A stretch of DNA of 64,000 bases, taken from the NCBI GenBank assembly GCA_039654915.1, contig CM077594.1, forward strand, positions 33,949,001 to 34,013,000, in the 5' to 3' direction. The position numbers were made by a program, and so were the translations under genes. The notes under the pieces were generated by a model. That model saw nothing but the letters and a program-made list of their open reading frames with translations. It was not told the origin of the DNA and made no database searches. The stretch is from Aquilaria yunnanensis. Lineage: Eukaryota; Streptophyta; Magnoliopsida; Malvales; Thymelaeaceae. This document shows positions 12,001-26,400 of the stretch, piece after piece (within the stretch, counting starts at the first letter, position 1; the number at the start of each line of letters is the position of its first letter).

Positions 12001-15000
12001 TCAAACTTCAGTCAATTATTCAAACACAGTCAATTTTTCTTCAATGATAGTAGAGTTCCTGTCGCAGAGGTTATAAGGAAATCACCTTAACCTCAAACTT
12101 CCATTCATTTTCCAAACACAGTCCATTTTTCTCCAACGATAGGAGAGTTCCTGTCGTAGAGCTTCTAAGGAAATCTCGTTAACCTCAAACTTCAAACAAT
12201 TTTTCAAACACAGTCAATTTTTCTTAAACGATAGTAGAGTTCCTGTCGTAGAGGTTCTAAGGAAATCTCCTCAACCTCAAACTTTAATCAATTTTTAAAT
12301 CACAGTCAATTTTCTCCAACGATAGGAGAGTTCCTGTCGTACAGGTTCTAAGAAAATCTCCTGAACCTCAAACTTTAATCAATTTTTCAAACACATTCAA
12401 TTTTTTTTCAACGATAGGAGAGGTTATAAGGAAATCTCCTCAACCTCAAACTTTAATTAATTTTTCAAACACAGTGAATTTTTCTTCGACGATAGGAGAG
12501 TTCCTATCGTAGAGGTTCTAAGGAAATCTCCTGAACCTCAAACTTCAATCAATTTTTCAAACATAGTCAATTTTTAATCAACGATAGGAGATTTCTTGCC
12601 GTACAGGTTCTAAGGAAATCTACTTAACCTCAAACTTTAATAAAATTTTCAAACACAGTCAATTTTCTCCAACGATATGAGAGTTCCTGTCGTACAGGTT
12701 CTAAGTAAATCTCCTCAACCTCAAATTTCAATCAATTTTTCAGATAAAGTCAATTTTTCTTCAACATTAGGAGAGTTCCTGTCGTGGAGGATAAAAGGAA
12801 ACCACCTTAACCTCAAACTTTAATCAACTTTTCAAACACTGTCAATTTTCTCTGAGGATAGGAGAGTTCCTGTCATAGAGGTTCTAAGAAATCTCCTGAA
12901 TCTCAAACTTCAATCAATTTTTCAAACGCAGTCAACGATAGGAGAGTTCCTGTCGTAGAGGTTATAAGGAAATCTCATTCACCTCAGACTTCAATCAATT
13001 TTTTCAACACAGTCAACTTTCTCTAATGATAAGAGAGTTCCTGTCGAAGAGGTTCTAAGCAATTCTGCTTAATCACAAACTTAAATCAATTTTTGAAACA
13101 CAGTCAATTTTTCTGCAACAATAGAAGAGTTCCTGTCGTACAGGTTCTAAGGAAATCTCCATATTCTCAAACTTCATTGAATTTTTCAAATACAGTCAAT
13201 TTTCTCCAAGGATATGAGAGTTCCTGTCGTAGAGGTTCTAAGCAATTCTCCTTAACCGCAAACTTCACTCAATTTTTCAAACACAGTCAATCTCTCTCCA
13301 ACAATAAGAGAGTTCCTGTCGTACAGGTTCTAAAGAAATCTCCTTAACTTCAAACTTCAATCAATTTTTCAAACATAGTCAATTTTCTGCAACGATCGGA
13401 GAGTTCCTGTCGTACAGGTTCTAAGGAAATCACCTTAAACTCAAATTTCAATCAATTTTTTGAACCCAGTAAATGATAGGAGAGTTCCTGTCGTAGAGGT
13501 TATAAGCAAATCTCCTTAACCTTAAACTTTAATCAATTTTTCAAACACAGTCAATTTTCTCCAACGATTGGAGAGTTCCTGTCGTAGAGGTTCTAAGGAA
13601 ATGTCCTGAACCTTAAACTTCAATCATATTTTCAAACACAGTCAATTTATAATCAACAATAGAAGAGTACAAGTCATAGAGGTTCTAAGGAAATCTCCTT
13701 AACCTTAAACTTCAATCAATTTTTCAAATACAGTCAATTTTTCTTCAACAATAGCAGAGTTCCTATCGTAGAGGTTCTAAGGAAATCTCCCTAACCTCAA
13801 ACTGAATCAATTTTTCTTCAATGATAAGAGAGTTCCTGTCATAGAGGTTCTAAGGAAATCTCCTTAATCTCAAACTTCAATCAATTTTTCTCGAAAGATA
13901 GGAGAGTTCTTGTCATAGAGGTTTTATGGAAATCTCCTTAACCTCAAACTTGAATCAATTTTTCAAACAAAGTTAATTTTCTCGAACGATAGGAGAATTC
14001 CTGTCGTACAAGTGCTAAGAAAATCTCCTTAACCTCAAACCTCAATCAATTTTTCAAACAAAGTCAAATTTTTCTTTAACGATAGGAGAGTTCCTGTCGT
14101 AGAGGTTCTAAGAAAATCTCCTTAACCTTATACTTCATTCAATTTTTTGAACATAGTCAATTTTTAATCAACGATAGGGGAGTTCCTGTCGTAGAGGCTA
14201 TAAGAAAATCTCCTTAACCTCAAACTTCAATCAATTTTTCATACACAGTCAATTTTCTCCAACGATAGGAGAGTTCCCGTCGTACAGGTTCTAAGGAAAT
14301 CTCCTTAACCTCAAACTTCAATCAACCTTTGAAACAAAGTCAATTTTTCTTCAACGATAGGAGAGTTCCTGTCGTAGAAGTTATAAGGAAATCACCTTAA
14401 CCTCAAACTTCAATCAATTTTTCAAACACAGTTAATTTTCTCTTACGATAGGAGAGTTCCTATCATAGAGGTTCTAAGGAAATCTCCTGAATCTCAAACT
14501 TCAATCAATTTTTCAAACGCAGTCAATTTTTTGGAATGATAGGAGAGTTCCTGTCGTAGAGGTTTTAAGGAAATCTCCTTAACCTCAAACTTCAAATAAT
14601 TTTTCCAACACAGTCAATTTTCTCTAACGATAGAAGAGTTCCTGTCATAGAGGTTCTAAGGAAATCTCCTTAACCTCAAACTTCAATCGATTTTTCAAAT
14701 ACAGGAAATTTTTCTTCAACAATAGGAGAGTTCCTATCATAGAGGTTCTAAGGAAATCTCCTTAATCTCAAACTCAATGAAATTTTCTTCAATGATAGAA
14801 GAGTTCTTGTCGTAGAGGTTTGAAGGAAATCTCCTTAACCTCAAACTTGAATCAATTTTTCAAACAAAGTTAATTTTCTCGAACGATAGGAGAGTTTCTG
14901 TCGTAGAGGTTTTAAGGAAATCACCTTCACCGCAAACCTCAATCAAATTTTCAAACACAGTCAATTTTCTCTAATGATAGTAGAGTTCCTGTCGTAGTGG

Positions 15001-17650
15001 TTTGAAGTAATCTCCTTAAACTCAAACCTCAATCAATTTTTGAAACACAGTCAATTTTCTCGAACAATAGATGAGTTCCTGTCATAGAGGTTCTAAGGAA
15101 ATCTCCTTAACCTCAAACTTCAATTAATTTTTCAAACACATTCAATTTTCTCTAACGATAGGAGAGTTCTTGTCGTACAGGTGCTAAGGAAATCTCCTTA
15201 ACCTTAAACTTTAATCAATTTTTCAAACATAGTCAATTTTTCTCCAACGATAGGAGTGTTCCTGTGGTACAAGTTCTAAGAAAATCTCCTTAACCTCAAA
15301 CATCAATCAATTTTTTAAACACAGTCAATTTTCTCCAATGATAGGAGAGTTCCTGTCGTACATGTTTCAAAGGAAATCTCTTTAACCACAAACTTCAATC
15401 AATTTTTCAAATATAGTCAATATTCTCCAACTATACGAGAGTTCCTGTCGTACAGGTTCTAAGGAAATCTCCTTAACGTCAAACTTCAATCAATTTTTCA
15501 AACACAATCAATTTTTCTTCAACGATAGGAGAGTTCCTGTCGTAGAGGTTGTAGGGAAATCACCTTAACCTCGAACATCAATCAATTTTTCACAAACAGC
15601 AAATTTTTCTCCAACGATTGGAGAGTTCCTGTCGTAGAGGTTCTAAGCAAATCTCCTTAACCTCAAATTTCAATTAGATTTTTAAACACAGTTAATTTTC
15701 TCCAACGATATAAGAGTTCCTGTCGTACAGGTTCTAAGGAAATCCCCATATCCTCAAACTTCAAACAATTTTTCAAACGCAGTCAATTTTTCTTCAACGA
15801 TAGATGAGTTCCTTTCGTAGAAGTTCTAAGGAAATCTCCTTAACCTCAAACTTCAATTAACTTTTCAAACAAAGTCAATTTTCTCGAACGATAGGAGAGT
15901 TCCTGTCATAGAGGTTCTAAGGAAATCTCCTCAACCTCAAACTACGATCAATTTTTCAAAAATAGTCAATTTTTCTCCAACGATAGGAGAGTTTCTATCG
16001 TAGAGGTTCTAAGGAAATCTTTTTAACCTCAAACTTCAATCAATTTTTCAAACACAGTCAATTTTCTCCAACGATAGGTGAGTTCCTGTCTTAGAAATTC
16101 TAAGGAAATCTTCCTAACCTCAAACTTCATATAATTTTTCAAACACAGTCAATTTTTTTCAACGAAAGGAGAGTTCCTATCGTAGAGGTTATAAGGAAAT
16201 CTCCTTAACCTCAAACATCAATAAATTTTTCAAACACAGTCTATTTTCTCCAACGATAGGAGAGTTCCTGTCGTAGAGGTTCTAAGGAACTCTCCTTAAC
16301 CTCAAACTTCAATGTATTTTTCAAACACAGTCAATTTTTCTGCAACGATAAGAGAGTTTCTGTCGTAGAGGTTCTTGGGAAATCTGCTTAACCTCAAACT
16401 TCAATCAACTTTTCAAACAAATTCAATTTTCTCGAATGATAGGAGAGTTCCTTTGTAGAGGTTCTAGGGAAATCTCCTCAACCTCAAACTTTGATCAATT
16501 TTTGAATTACAGTCAATATTTTTCTGACGATAGTAGAGTTCCTGTCATTGAGGTTCTAAGGAAATCTCCTTAACCTCAAACTTTAATTAATTTCCAAACA
16601 CAGTCACTTTTCCTTCAGCGATAGGAGAGTTCCAGTCGTAGACGTTTGAAGGAAATCTCATTAACCTCAAACTTTAATCAATTTTTCAAACAAATTCAAT
16701 TTTTTTGCAATGATAGGAGAGTTCCTCTCGTAAAGGTTCTAAGGAAATCTCCTTAACCTGAAACTTCTATCAATTTTTCAAACCTAGTCGATTTTTATTC
16801 AACGATAGGAGAGTTCCTGTCGTAGAGGTTATAAGGAAATCACCTTAACCTCAAACTTTAATCAATTTTTGACACACAGTCAATTTTCTCTAACGATAGG
16901 AGAGTTCCTATGATAGTGGTTCTAATGAAATCTCCTGAACTTCAAACTTCAATCAAATTTTCAAACACAGTCAATTTTTTGGAATGATAGGACAGTTCCT
17001 ATCATAGAGGTTCTCAGGAAATCTCCGTAACCTCAGACTTCAAACAACTTTTCAAACAAATTCAATTTTCTCCAACGATAGGAGAGTTACTGTCGTAGAG
17101 GTTGTAAGGAAATCTCCTCAACCTCAAACCTTAAACAATTTTTCAAACACAGTCAATTTTTCTGCAACGGTAGAAGAGTTCCTGTCGTAGAAGCTCTCAA
17201 GAAATCTCCGGAACCTCAAACTTCAATCAACTTTTCAAACAAAGTCAATTTTCTCGCACGGTAGGAGAGTTCCTGTCGTAGAGGTTCTAAGGAAATTCCT
17301 CAACCTCAAACTTTGATCAATTTTTCAAACACAGTCAATTTTTCTTCAACGATAGGAGAGTTCCTGTCGTAGAGGTTATAAGGTAATCACCTTAACCTCG
17401 AACTTCAATCAATTTTCCAAACACAGTCAATTTTCTCTAACGATAGGCGAGTTCCTAGCATAGAGGTTCTAAGGAAATCTCCTTAACGTCAAATTTCAAT
17501 CAATTTTTCAAACACAGTCAATTTTTCTGCAACAGTAGAAGAGTTCCTGTCGTAGAAGTTCTAAGGAAATCTCCTCAACCTCAAACTTTGATCCATTTTT
17601 CAAACACAGTCAAATTTTCTCCAACGATATGAGAGTTCCTGTGGTAGAGG
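12000..17650. repeat. Diverged satellite monomers without a clear local higher-order period
   Basis: Ordinary monomers, individually diverged. Trimmed forms lack part of the T tract (GCAGTCAACGATAGG at about 12929; CAGTAAATGATAGG near 13469). The segment to about 13700 is paralogous to 43.8-45.5 kb at an offset near 31.8 kb. The piece 14240-14920 matches the second half of the HOR-D unit at the far right of the window. No gene is seen. Confidence 0.85.
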
Positions 17651-20600
17651 TTATAAGGAAATCTCCTTCGCCTCAAACTTCAAATAATTTTTCAAACACA
17701 GTCAATTTTTCTTCAACGATAGAAGAGTTCCTGTCATAGAGGTTAAAAGGAAATCACCTTAACCTCAAACTTTAATCAATTTTTAAAACACTGTCAATCT
17801 TCTCTTTAACGATAGGAGAGTTCCTATCGTAGAGATTATAAGGAAATCACCTTAACCTCAAACATCAATCAATTTTTCAAACACAGTCAATTTTCTCAAA
17901 TGATAGGAGAGTTCCTGTCATAGAAGTTCTAAGGAAATCTCCTGATCGTCAAACATCAATCAATTTTTCAAACGCAGTCAATTTTTTGGAACGATAGGAG
18001 AGTTCCTGTCATAGAGGTTCTAAGGAAATCTCCTTAACCTCAGACTTCAACCAATTTTTCCCATACAGTCAATTTTCTCCAAGGATAGGAGATTTCCTGT
18101 CGTAGAGGTTTTAAGGAAATCTCCTAAACGTCAAACTTCACTCAATTTTTCAAATACAGTCAATTTTTCTTCAATGATAGGAGAGTTCCTGTCGTCGAGG
18201 TTATAAGGAAATCACCTTAAACTCAAACTTAAATCAATTTTTTAAAAACAGTCAATTTTTCTCCAATGATATGAGAGTTCCTGTCGTAGAGATTCTAAGG
18301 AAATCTCCTTAACCTCAAACTTCAATCAATTTTTCAAACACAGTCAATTTTCTCTAACGATAGGAGAGTTCCTGTTGTACAGGTTTTAAGGAAATCTCCT
18401 TAACCTCAAACTTCAAACAATTTTTCAAACACAGTCAATTTTTCTTTAACGATAGGAGACTTCCTGTCGTAGAGGTTCTAAGGAAATCTCCTTAACCTCA
18501 AACTTCAATCAACTTTTCAAACAAAGTCAATTTTCTCAAACGATATGAGAGTTACTGTCGTAGAGGTTCTAAGGAATTCTCCTCAGCCTCAAACTTCGAT
18601 GAATTTTTCAAACACAGTCAATTTTTCTCCATGGATAGAAGAGTTCCTGTTGTAGAGGTTCTAAGGAAATCTCCTTAACCTCAAATTTCGATCAATTTTT
18701 CAAACACAGTCAATTTTCTCCAACGATAGGAGAGTTCCTGTCACACAGGTGCTAAGGAAATCTCTTTCACCTCAAACTTTAATCAAATTTTCAAACACAG
18801 TCAATTTTTCTTCAACGATAGGAGAGTTACTGTCGTACAGGTTGTAAGGAAATCTCCTCAACCTCAAACATCAAACATCACACAATTTTGCAAACACAGT
18901 CAATTTTTCTACAACGATAGAAGAGTTCCTGTCGTAGAGGTTCTTAGGAAATCTCCTTAACCTCAAAGTTCAATCAACTTTTCAAACAAAGTCAGTTTTC
19001 TCGAACAATAAGAGAGTTCCTGTCGTAGAGGTTCTAAGGAAATCTCCTTAACCTCAAACTTTGATCAATTTTTCAAACACAGTCAAATTTTCTCCAACGA
19101 TACAAGAGTTGCTGTCATTGAGGTTCTAACAAAATCTCCTTAACCTCAAACTTTAATCAATTTTTAGAACACTGTCAATTTTCTCCAACGATAGGGGAGT
19201 TCCTGTCGTACAGGTTCTAAGGAAATCTCCTTAACCTCAAACTTTAATTAATTTTTCAAACACAGTCAATTTTTCTTCAACGATAGGAGAGTTACTGTCA
19301 TACAGGTTGTAAGGAAATCTCCTCAACCTCAAACATCAAACAATTTTTCCAACACAGTCAATTTTTCTGCAACGATACAAGAGTTCCTGTCATAGAGATT
19401 CTTAGGAAATCTCCTTAACCTCAAACTTCAATCAACTTTTCAAACAAAGCCAATTTTCTCGAACGATAGGAGAGTTCCTGTCGTAGAGGTTCTAAGGAAA
19501 TCTCCTCAACCTCAAACTTTGATCAATTTTTCAAACACAGTTAAATTTTTCAAACAGCTCAAACTAGAGTTCCGGTCGTTGAGGTTCTAAGGAAATCTCC
19601 TTAACCTTAAACTTCAATCAATTTTTCAAACACAGTCAATTTTCTCTAACGATAAGAGAGTTCCTGTCGTAGAGGTTAAAAGGATATCTCCTTAACCTCA
19701 AACTTCACTCAATTTTTCAAATACAGTCAATTTTTCTTCAATGATAGGACAGTTCCTGTCGTAGAGGTTATACGGAAATCACCTTAACCATAAACTTCAA
19801 TCACTTTTTCAAACACAGTCAATCTTTCTTCAACGATAGGAGAGTTCCTGTCGTAGAGGTTATAAGGAAATCTCCTGATCCTCAAATTTTAATCAATTTT
19901 TCAAACACAGTCAATTTTCTCTAACGCTAGGAGAGTTCCTGTTCTACAAGTTTTAAGGAAATCTCCTTAACCTCAACCTTCAAACGATTTTTCAATCACA
20001 GTCAATTTTTCTTCAACGATAGGAGACTTCCTGTCGTAGAGGTTCTAAGGAAATTTCTTTAACCTCAAACTTTAATCAACTTTTCAAACAAAGTAAATTT
20101 TCTCGAACGATATGAGGGTTTCTGTCGTAGAGGTTCTAAGGAATTCTCCTCAGCCTCAAACTTCGATGAATTTTTCAAACACAAACAATTTTTCTCCAAG
20201 GATAGGAGAGTTCCTGTTGTAGAGGTTCTAAGGAACTCTCCTTAACCTCAAACTTCAATCAACTTTTCAAACAAAGTCAATTTTCTCGAACGATATGAGG
20301 GTTACTGTCGTAGAGGTTCTAAGGAATTCTCCTCAGCCTCAAACTTCGATGAATTTTTCAAACACAGTCAATTTTTCTCCAAGGATAGAAGAGTTCCTGT
20401 TGTAGAGGTTCTAAGGAAATCTCCTTAACCTCAAACTTCGATCAATTTTTCAAACACAGTCAATTTTCTCCAATGATAGGAGAGTTCCTGTCGCACAGGT
20501 TCTAAGGAAATCTCCTTAACCTCAAACTTTAATCAATTTTCCAAACACAGTCAATTTTTCTACAACAATAGAAGAGTTCCTGTCGTAAAGGTTCTTAGGA

Positions 20601-23600
20601 AATCTCCTTAATCTCAAACTTCAATCAACTTTTCAAACAAACTCAATTTTCTCGAACGATAGGAGGGTTCCTGTCGTAGAGGTTCTGAGGAAATCTCCTC
20701 AACCTCAAACTTTAATCCATTTTTCAAACACAGTCAAATTTTCTCCAACGATACGAGAGTTCCTGTGGTAGAGGTTACAAGGAAATCTCCTTAGCCTCAA
20801 ACTTCAAATAATTTTTGAAACACAGTCAATTTTCTTCAATGATAGGAGAGTTCCTGTCAAAGAGGTTATAAGGAAATCACCTTAACCACAAACTTTAATC
20901 AATTTTTCAAACACAGTCAATCTTCTTTTCAACGATAAGAGAGTTCCTGTCGTAGAGGTTATAAGGAAATCACCTTAACCTCAAACATCAATCAATTTTT
21001 GAAACACAGTCAATTTTCTCAAATAATAGGAGAGTTCTTGTCATAGAAGTTCTAAGGAAATCTCCAGATCCTCAAACATCAGTCAATTTTTCAAACGCAG
21101 TCAATTTTTTGGAACGATAGGAGAGTTCCTGTCATAGAGGTTCTAAGGAAATCAACTTAACCTCAGACTTCAACCAATTTTTCCAACACAGTCAATTTTC
21201 TCCAAGGATAGGAGAGTTCCTGTCGTAGAGGTTTTAAGGAAATCTCCTAAACGTCAAACTTTACTCAATTTTTCAAATACAGTCAATTTTTGTTCAACGA
21301 TAGGAGAGTTCCTGTCGTCGAGGTTATAAGGAAATCACCTTAAACTCAAACTTAAATCAATTTTTTAAAAATAGTCAATTTTTCTCCAATGATATGAGAG
21401 TTCCTGTCATAGAGATTCTAAGGCAATCTCCTTAACCTCAAAGTTCAAACAATTTTTCAAACACAGTCAATTTTCTCTAACGATAGGAGAGTTCCTGTTG
21501 TACAAGTTTTAAGGAAATCTCCTTAACCTCAAACTTCAAACAATTTTTCAAACACAGTCAATTTTTCTTTAACGATAGGAGACTTCCTGTCGTAGAGGTT
21601 CTAAGGAAATCTCCTTAACGTCAAACTTCAATCAACTTTTCAAACAAAGTCAATTTTCTCAAACGATATGAGAGTTACTGTCGTAGAGGTTCTAAGGAAT
21701 TCTCCTCAGCCTCAAACTTCGATGAATTTTTCCAACACAGTCAATTTTTCTCCTCGGATAGAACAGTTCCTGTTGTAGAGGTTATAAGGAAATCTCCTTA
21801 ACCTCAAACTTCGATCAATTTTTCAAACACAGTCAATTTTCTCCAATGATAGGAGAGTTCCTGTCATACAGGTTCTAAGGAAATCTCCTTAACCTCAAAC
21901 TTTAATCAAATTTTCAAACACAGTCAATTTTTCTCCAACGATAGGATAGTTCCTATCATAGAGGTTTTAAGGAAATCTCCTTAACCTTAAACTTTGATCA
22001 ATTCTTCAAACACAGTCAATTTTGTTCAACGATAGGAGAGTTCCTGTCATACAGGTTCTAAGTAAATCTCCTTAACCTCAAACTTCAATCAATTTTTCAA
22101 ACACAGTCAATTTTTCTTGAACGATAGTAGAGTCTCTGTCTTAGAGGTTCTAAGGAAATCTCCTCAACCTCAAACTTTAAATAATTTTCAAAACACAGTC
22201 AATTTTTCTCCAACGATAGGACAGTTCCTGTGGTAGAGGTTAGAAGGAAATCTCCTTAACCTCAAACTTCAGTTAATTTTTCAAACAGAGTCAATTTTTC
22301 TTCAACGATAGGAGAGTTCCTGTCATAGAGGTTATAAGGAAATCACCTTAACCTCAAACTTCAATCAATTTTTCAAACACAGTCAATCTTCTCTTCAACG
22401 ATAGGAGAGTTCCTGTCGTAGAGGTTATAAGGAAATCACCTAAACCTCAAATTTTAATAAATTTTTGAAACACAGTCAATTTTCTCAAATGATAGGAGAG
22501 TTCCTATCATAGAAGTTCTAAGGACATCTCCTGATCCTTAAACTTCAATCAATTTTTCAAACGCAGTCAATTTTTTGAAACGATAGGAGAGTTCCTGTCA
22601 TAGAGGTTCTAAGGAAATCTCCTTAAACTCAAACTTCAACCAATTTTTCCAACACAGTCAATTTTCTCCAAGGATAGGAGAGTTCCTGTCGTAGAGGTTC
22701 TAAGGAAATCTCCTGAACGTCAAACTTCCTCAATTTTTCAAATACAGTCAATTTTTCTTCAACGAGACGAGAGTTCCTGTCGTCGAGGTTATAAGGAAAT
22801 CACCTTAACCTCAAACATAAATCAATTTTTCAAAAACAGTCAATTTTTCTCCAACGATAAGAGAGTTCCTGTCGTAGAGATTCTAAGGAAATCTCCTTAA
22901 CCTCAAACTTCAATCAATTTTTCAAACACAGTCAATTTTCTCTAGTGATAGAAGAGTTCCTGTTGCACAGGTTTTAAGGAAATCTCCTTAACCTCAAACT
23001 TCAAACAATTTTTCAAACACATTCAATTTTTCTTCAATGATATGAGACTTCCTATCGTAGAAGTTCTAAGGAAATATCCTTAACCTCAAATTTCAATCAA
23101 CTTTTCAAACAAAGTCAATTTTCTCGAACGATATGAGAGATACTGTCGTAGAGGTTCTAAGGAATTCTCCTCAGCCTCAAACTTCGATGAATTTTCAAAC
23201 ACAGTCAATTTTTCTCCAAGGATAGAAGAGTTCCTGTTGTAGAGGTTCTAAGGAAATCTCCTTAACCTCAAACTTCGATCAATCTTTCAAACACAGTCAA
23301 TTTTCTCCAACGATTGGAGAGTTCCTGACGTACAGGTTCTATGGTAATCTCCTTAACCTCAAACTTTAATCAAATTTTCAAACACAGTCAATTTTTCTTT
23401 AACGATAGGAGAGTTACTGTCGTACAGGTTGTAAGGAAATTTTTCAAACGCAGTCAATTTTTTTACAACGATAGAAGTGTTCCTGTCGTAGAGGTTCTTA
23501 GGAAATGTCCTTAACCTCAAAGTTCAATCAACTTTTCAAACAAAGTCAATTTTCTCAAAGGATAGCAGAGTTCCTGTCGTAGAGGTTCTAAGGAAATCTC

Positions 23601-25600
23601 CTGAACCTCAAACTTTGATCAATTTTTCAAACACAGTCAAATTTTCTCCACCGATACGAGAGTTGCTGTCGTTGAGGTTCTAAGGAAATCTCCTTAACCT
23701 CAAACTTTAATCAATTTTTCAAACACAGTCAATTCTCTCCAACGATAGGAGAGTTCCTGTTGTACAGGTTCTAAGGAAATCTCCTTAACCTCACATTTCA
23801 ATCAATTTTTCAAACATAGTCAATTTTTCCTCAACGATAGGAGAGTTCCTGTCATAGAGGTTATAAGGAAATCTCCTGAACCTCAAACTTCAATCAACTT
23901 TTCAAACAAAGTCAATTTTCTCGAACGATATGAGAGTTCCTGTAGTAGAGGTTCTAAGGAAATCTCCTCAACCTCAAACATCGATCAATTTTTCAAACAG
24001 AGTCAATTTTTCTCCGACGATAGGAGAGTTCTTATCGTAGAGGTTCTAAGAAAATCTCCTTAACCTCAAACTTTGATCAATTTTTCAATCACAGTCAATT
24101 TTATTCAACGATAGTAGAGTTCCTGTCATACAGGTTCTAAGGAAATCTCCTTAACCTCAAACTTCAATCAATTTTTCACACACAGCCAATTTTTCTTCAA
24201 CGATAGTAGAGTCTCTGTCGTAGAGGTTCTAGGAAAATCTCCTCAACCTCAAACTTTAAACAATTTTCAAAACACAGTCAATTTTTCTCCAACGATAGGA
24301 CAGTTCCTGTGGTAGAGGTTATAAGAAAATCTCCTTAGCCTCAAACTTAAATTAATTTTTCAAACACAGTCAATTTTTCTTTAACGATAGGAGAGTTCCT
24401 ATCGTAGAGGTTATAAGGAAGTCACCTTAACCTCAAACTTCAATCAATTTTTCAAACACAATCAATCTTCCCTTCAAGGATAGGAGAGTTCCTGTTGTAG
24501 AGATTCTAAGGAAATCACCTTAACTTCAAACTTCAATCAATTTTTCAAACACAGTCAATTTTCTCAAATGATAGGAGAATTTCTGTCATAGAGGTTCTAA
24601 GGAAATCTCCTGATCCTCAAACTTCAATCAATTTTTCAAACGCAGTCAATTTTTTGGAACGATAGGAGAGTTCCTGTCATCGAGGTTCTAGGGAAATCTC
24701 CTTAACCTCAAACTTCAACCAATTTTTCCAACACAATCAATTTTCTCCAAGGATAGGAGAGTTCCTGTCGTAGAGGTTCTAAGGAAATCAACTTAACGTC
24801 AAACTTCAATAAATTTTTCAAACACAGTCAATTATTCTTCGACAGTAGGAGAGTTCCTGTCGTAGACGTTATAAGGAAATCACCTTAACCTCAAACTTCA
24901 ATCAATTTTTCAAACACAGTCAATTTCCTCTACCGATAGGAGAGTTCCTGTCATTGAGGTTTTGAGGAAAATCTCCTGATCCTCAAACTTCAATCAATTT
25001 TCCAAACGCAGTCAATTTTTTGGAATGATAGGAGAGTTACTGTCGTAGAAATTCTAGGGAAATCTCCTTAACTTCAAACTTCAATCAATTTTTCCAACAC
25101 AGTCAATTTTCTCCAATGATATGAGAGTTCTGTCGTAGAGGTTCTAAGGAAATCTCTTGAACGTCAAACTTCAATCAATTTTTCAAATAGCGTCAATTTT
25201 TCTTCAATGATAGGAGAGTTCCTGTCGTCAAGGTTATAAGGAAATCACCTTAACCTCAAGCTTCAATCAATTTTTCAAACACAGTCAATTTTTCTCCAAC
25301 GATATGAGAGTTCCTGTCGTAGAACTTCTAAGGAAATCTCCTTAACCTTAAACTTCAATCAATTTTTGAAACATAGTCAATTTTCTCTAACGATAGGAGA
25401 GTTCCTCTCGTACAGGTTCTAAGGAAATCTCCTTAACCTCAAACTTCAAACATTTTTTCAAACACAGTCAATTTTTTTTCAACGATAGGAGAGTTCCTGT
25501 CGTAGAGGTTCTTAGGAAATCTACTTAATCTCAAAATTCCTCGAACGATATGAAAGTTACTGTCGTAGAGGTTCTAAGGAATTCTCCTCAGCCTCAAACT
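17650..25600. repeat. HOR-C: older irregular higher-order block
   Basis: The marker CCTCAGCCTC, followed by a CTTCGATGAA or CTTCGATCAA monomer, recurs at 18581, 20148, 20331, 21704, 23169 and 25586. The CTCAAATGATAGG-type monomer recurs at 17895, 21018, 22484 and 24563. The offset of 3123 holds for both markers, and an offset of about 1465 links the next pair. Units are unequal because of local gains and losses of one to several monomers, including a 183-bp dimer duplication near 20.1-20.4 kb. Divergence between units is clearly higher than in HOR-A. Confidence 0.75.
20065..20430. repeat. 183-bp dimer duplication in HOR-C
   Basis: Two consecutive monomers (one ending GATATGAGGGTTNCTGTCG, one with CTTCGATGAA) are repeated with a spacing of 183 bp (markers at 20148 and 20331). 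The two dimers differ by few substitutions. It is a local unequal-exchange product of two monomers. Confidence 0.8.
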
Positions 25601-26400
25601 TCGATCAATTTTTCAAACACAGTCAATTTTTCTCCAATGATAGGAGGATTCCTATCGTAGAGGTTATAAGGAAATCTCCTTAACGTCAAACATCGATCAA
25701 TTTATCAAACACAGTGAATTTTCTTCAACGATAGGAGAGTTCCTGTCATACAGGTTCTAAGGAAATCTCCTTAACCTCAAACCTTAATCAATTTTTCAAA
25801 CACAGTCAATTTTTCCTCAACGATAGGAGAGTTCCTGTCATAGAGGTTATAAGGAAATATCCTTCACCTCAAACTTCAATTTATTTTTCAAACACAGTCA
25901 ATTTTCTCTAGCGATAAGAGGGTTCCTGTCGTACAGGTTCTAAGGAAATCTCCTTCACCTCAAACTTCAATCAATTTTTCAAACACAGTCCATTTTTCTT
26001 CAACGATAGGAGAGTTCTTGTCGTAGAGGTTATAAGGAAATAACCTTAACCTTAACGTTCAATTAATTTTTCAAACACAGTCAATTTTCTCCAATGATGG
26101 GAGAGTTCCTGTCGTAGAGGTTGTAAGGAAATCTCTTGAACCTCAAACTTCAATCAATTTTTCCTCAATGATAGGAGAGTTTCTGTCGTACAGGTTCTAA
26201 GAAAATCTCCTTAATCTCAAACTTCATTCAATTATTCAAACACAGTCAATTTTCTCCGACGATGGGAGAGTTCCTGTCGTATAGGATCTAAGGAAATCTC
26301 CTAAACCTCAAACTTTAATCAATTTTTCAAACAAAGTCAATTTTCTCGAACGATAGGAGAGTTCCTGTTGTACAGGTTCTAAGAAAATCTCCTTAACCTC
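25600..26400. repeat. Diverged satellite monomers
   Basis: Ordinary monomers between HOR-C and the 26.4-27.9 kb paralogous segment. The block starts just after a deletion junction near 25537-25545, where a monomer passes from CTCAAAATTCC directly to TCGAACGATATG and has lost its T-tract half. Confidence 0.8.

Noticed and set aside
13093..13347. 84-codon open frame on the + strand
   Set aside because: It is a chance reading through nearly three satellite monomers. The peptide repeats the monomer, and other monomers have stops in the same register.
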